Positions 62,497 to 64,000 of a stretch of DNA of 64,000 nucleotides are shown here, piece by piece (within the stretch, counting starts at the first letter, position 1; each line of letters begins with the position of its first letter). The DNA is taken from assembly GCA_016839555.1 (NCBI GenBank), contig JAEOUA010000003.1, positions 451,610 to 515,609 of the forward strand. The letters run 5' to 3'. Both the position numbers and the translations under genes were made by a program. The notes beneath the pieces are model-generated. The model did not search any database and had not been told where the DNA came from. It saw only the letters and a program-made list of their open reading frames with translations. The stretch comes from Promethearchaeota archaeon. Its GTDB lineage: Archaea; Asgardarchaeota; Lokiarchaeia; Sigyniarchaeales; SOKP01.

Positions 62497-64000
62497 ATGA
62501 CAGAAAAATTAAAGTATTCTCAACGATTTTGGAAAAAAAATTGGGATCCTGGATTAGATGATCTTGATCCAAAGGAATTTGATACGACCTACGTGGAATC
62601 TAGTAAACCCACATTCAAGGATTTTGGCGATAAATTGTGTGTGGAGTTTTTAGGAGTCGAAATAACTTTTAAACAAATCGATGAATATGCAAATCAGTTT
62701 GCCAACATGTTAATAGATAATGGATTTAAAAAGGGAGATGTGGTAGGGTTAAACTTGCCAAATTCTCCTCAATATATTATCGCACTATTAGGTACTTTAA
62801 GAGCAGGATGCATAGTTTCTGGAGTATCACCACTTCTCTCAGCGGTTCAAATTGAATATCAATTAAATGATTTGGGAGGAAAAGGAAAGAAAAAAGTAGC
62901 GCTAATCACACTGGACGCCATTTTTGAAGGAATTATTACTAAAATAGCAGGTAAAATAAAAGATACCAAACTTGTAATTGCTACTAATATCGCGGACTTT
63001 CTTCCCAAAATAAAACAGGTGTTGGGAAAATTATTAAAAAAAGTCCCGAAAGGAAAAGTAACTCCCTTAAGAGGGAAAACGGTATTAAATTTTATAGATG
63101 ACGTGATAAACAAATATCCTCCTGACCCTGTTAAAGTTGCTCTTACACCAGATGATATTGGGTGGATCCAATATACTGGAGGGACAACTGGTCCACCAAA
63201 AGGCGCTATGCTAACTCACAGAAATTGCGTATCCAATATAAAATGTATTATAGAATGGCTTCAATGGGAAAGAGGAAATGGAGTTATGTGTTCAGGATTT
63301 CCAATGTTTCACGCTGCTGGATTGACCGTTGCTGAAGCTTCTTTATATAATGGTTGGAGTCAAATGCTCATCCCAAACCCTCGTGATACGGATCATATCG
63401 TAAATGTGATGAAGAAATACAATGTGACTAATTTGGTAAATGTACCTAGTTTATATCAGCTTTTAATTAAAAATCCTAAATTCGGAGAGATGGATCATTC
63501 TAATTTAGGAACATGCGTATCTGCAGCCGCTCCTTTCCCAAAAGAGTCGCAAGTAGAGCTTGAGAGTATCATAGGGAAGGGTAAATTATTGGAACTTTAT
63601 GGGATGACGGAAACTTCTCCTGTATCTACTATGAATCCTTCCTTAGGAGAAAAGAAATTAGGTACAATAGGTATGCCATTTTTAAATGTGGATTTAAAGA
63701 TCGTCGATCCTGAAACAGATGAAGAGTTACCCGTTGGAGAGCCTGGGGAGATTTGCGTGAAGGGCCCCTTAGTTATGAAAGGGTATTATAATAAGCCAGA
63801 AGAGACTAAAAAGGCCATCGATAAGGATGGGTATATGCATACTGGTGATGTGGGTATGATGGATGAGGACGGGTATATTCGAATTGTAGATCGTACAAAA
63901 GATATGATCATTGTAGGTGGTTATAAAGTCTTCTCTACAAAAGTAGAAGATGTGCTTTCGAAACATCCTGCTATAGGTATGATCGCATTAATTGGAAAAC
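62497..64000 (+). CDS. AMP-forming acyl-CoA synthetase (partial, cut by window end)
   Basis: Open from ATG 62497 to the end of the window, 501 codons so far. QYTGGTTGPPKGAMLTHRN near residue 225 is the phosphate-binding loop, ELYGMTETSP near 367 the adenine motif, and HTGDVGMMDEDGYIRIVDRTKD near 447 the A-motif/hinge; the catalytic lysine beyond it is not reached. This is the long-chain fatty-acid or related acyl-CoA ligase type: substrate plus ATP and CoA to acyl-CoA. About 50-70 residues are probably missing. Two antisense frames here are shadows. Confidence 0.93.
   Translation, partial: MTEKLKYSQRFWKKNWDPGLDDLDPKEFDTTYVESSKPTFKDFGDKLCVEFLGVEITFKQIDEYANQFANMLIDNGFKKGDVVGLNLPNSPQYIIALLGTLRAGCIVSGVSPLLSAVQIEYQLNDLGGKGKKKVALITLDAIFEGIITKIAGKIKDTKLVIATNIADFLPKIKQVLGKLLKKVPKGKVTPLRGKTVLNFIDDVINKYPPDPVKVALTPDDIGWIQYTGGTTGPPKGAMLTHRNCVSNIKCIIEWLQWERGNGVMCSGFPMFHAAGLTVAEASLYNGWSQMLIPNPRDTDHIVNVMKKYNVTNLVNVPSLYQLLIKNPKFGEMDHSNLGTCVSAAAPFPKESQVELESIIGKGKLLELYGMTETSPVSTMNPSLGEKKLGTIGMPFLNVDLKIVDPETDEELPVGEPGEICVKGPLVMKGYYNKPEETKKAIDKDGYMHTGDVGMMDEDGYIRIVDRTKDMIIVGGYKVFSTKVEDVLSKHPAIGMIALIGK

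Noticed and set aside
62859..63966. Two minus-strand frames of 84 and 65 codons
   Set aside because: They lie wholly opposite the acyl-CoA synthetase, whose motifs are intact on the plus strand; shadows.
1..64000. tRNA, rRNA, CRISPR arrays and insertion sequences
   Set aside because: Scanned by eye for T-loop consensus, regularly spaced repeats and transposase motifs on both strands; none found. A covariance-model scan could still reveal an AT-rich RNA gene.

Overview
The window is AT-rich archaeal chromosome with short intergenic spacers and no rRNA, tRNA, CRISPR array or insertion sequence that I can recognise. Archaeal markers are an aEF-1beta, RNA polymerase subunit D with its ferredoxin-like insert, eL18/uL13/uS9, an archaeal-type LSm, RIO2 kinase, TrmI, a Clp1-type polynucleotide kinase, an AbrB-PhoU regulator and a four-subunit 2-oxoacid:ferredoxin oxidoreductase. 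Some proteins look eukaryote-like: a PPP-family phosphatase, a possible gelsolin-like domain on a membrane protein, and a surface protein with a possible longin/roadblock-like cytoplasmic domain. Bacterial-type MutS/MutL and a corrinoid/MtrH-like methyl-transfer operon are also present. Together these suggest an anaerobic Asgard archaeon, perhaps Lokiarchaeia-like; this is inference from gene content, not phylogeny.

Layout. 0-4 kb: aEF-1beta, an ABC exporter, a 51-residue Cys-rich protein and a divergent winged-helix regulator with clear palindromes ahead of it. 4-16.6 kb: a tandem pair of radical SAM genes, one followed by a fossil of the mutL 3' end, then mutL, mutS and three genes of less certain role. 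17-24.4 kb: porGDAB, a possible gelsolin-domain membrane protein overlapping RIO2, a methyltransferase, LSm, a GGCT-like protein and a PPP phosphatase. 24.5-34.8 kb: an adenine-type DNA methyltransferase that seems to begin at AUU, AbrB-PhoU, a PLP enzyme, a hydrolase, a polyferredoxin-like protein, and an ATP-grasp/M14 carboxypeptidase pair. 35.1-39 kb: corrinoid protein, URO-D-fold methyltransferase and two MtrH-like proteins. 39-51 kb: polynucleotide kinase, acetyltransferase, hydrolases, DUF169, FmdE-like, Mut7-C, Gfo/Idh, PIG-L, aroC and a large surface protein. 51-64 kb: aroA, a ribosomal protein/rpoD operon, glyA, a coiled-coil protein, trmI, a split DUF4139 pair, and an acyl-CoA synthetase cut by the window end.

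How genes may cooperate: the methyl-transfer operon could move methyl groups from a methylated (possibly methoxylated) compound through a corrinoid to a tetrahydropterin, feeding one-carbon metabolism together with glyA; POR links 2-oxoacids, acetyl-CoA and reduced ferredoxin; aroA and aroC are two steps of the shikimate pathway. The strongest items for follow-up are the duplicated MtrH operon, the mutL fossil, the split DUF4139 pair, the candidate AUU/AUA starts and the surface protein with a sensor-like inner domain.
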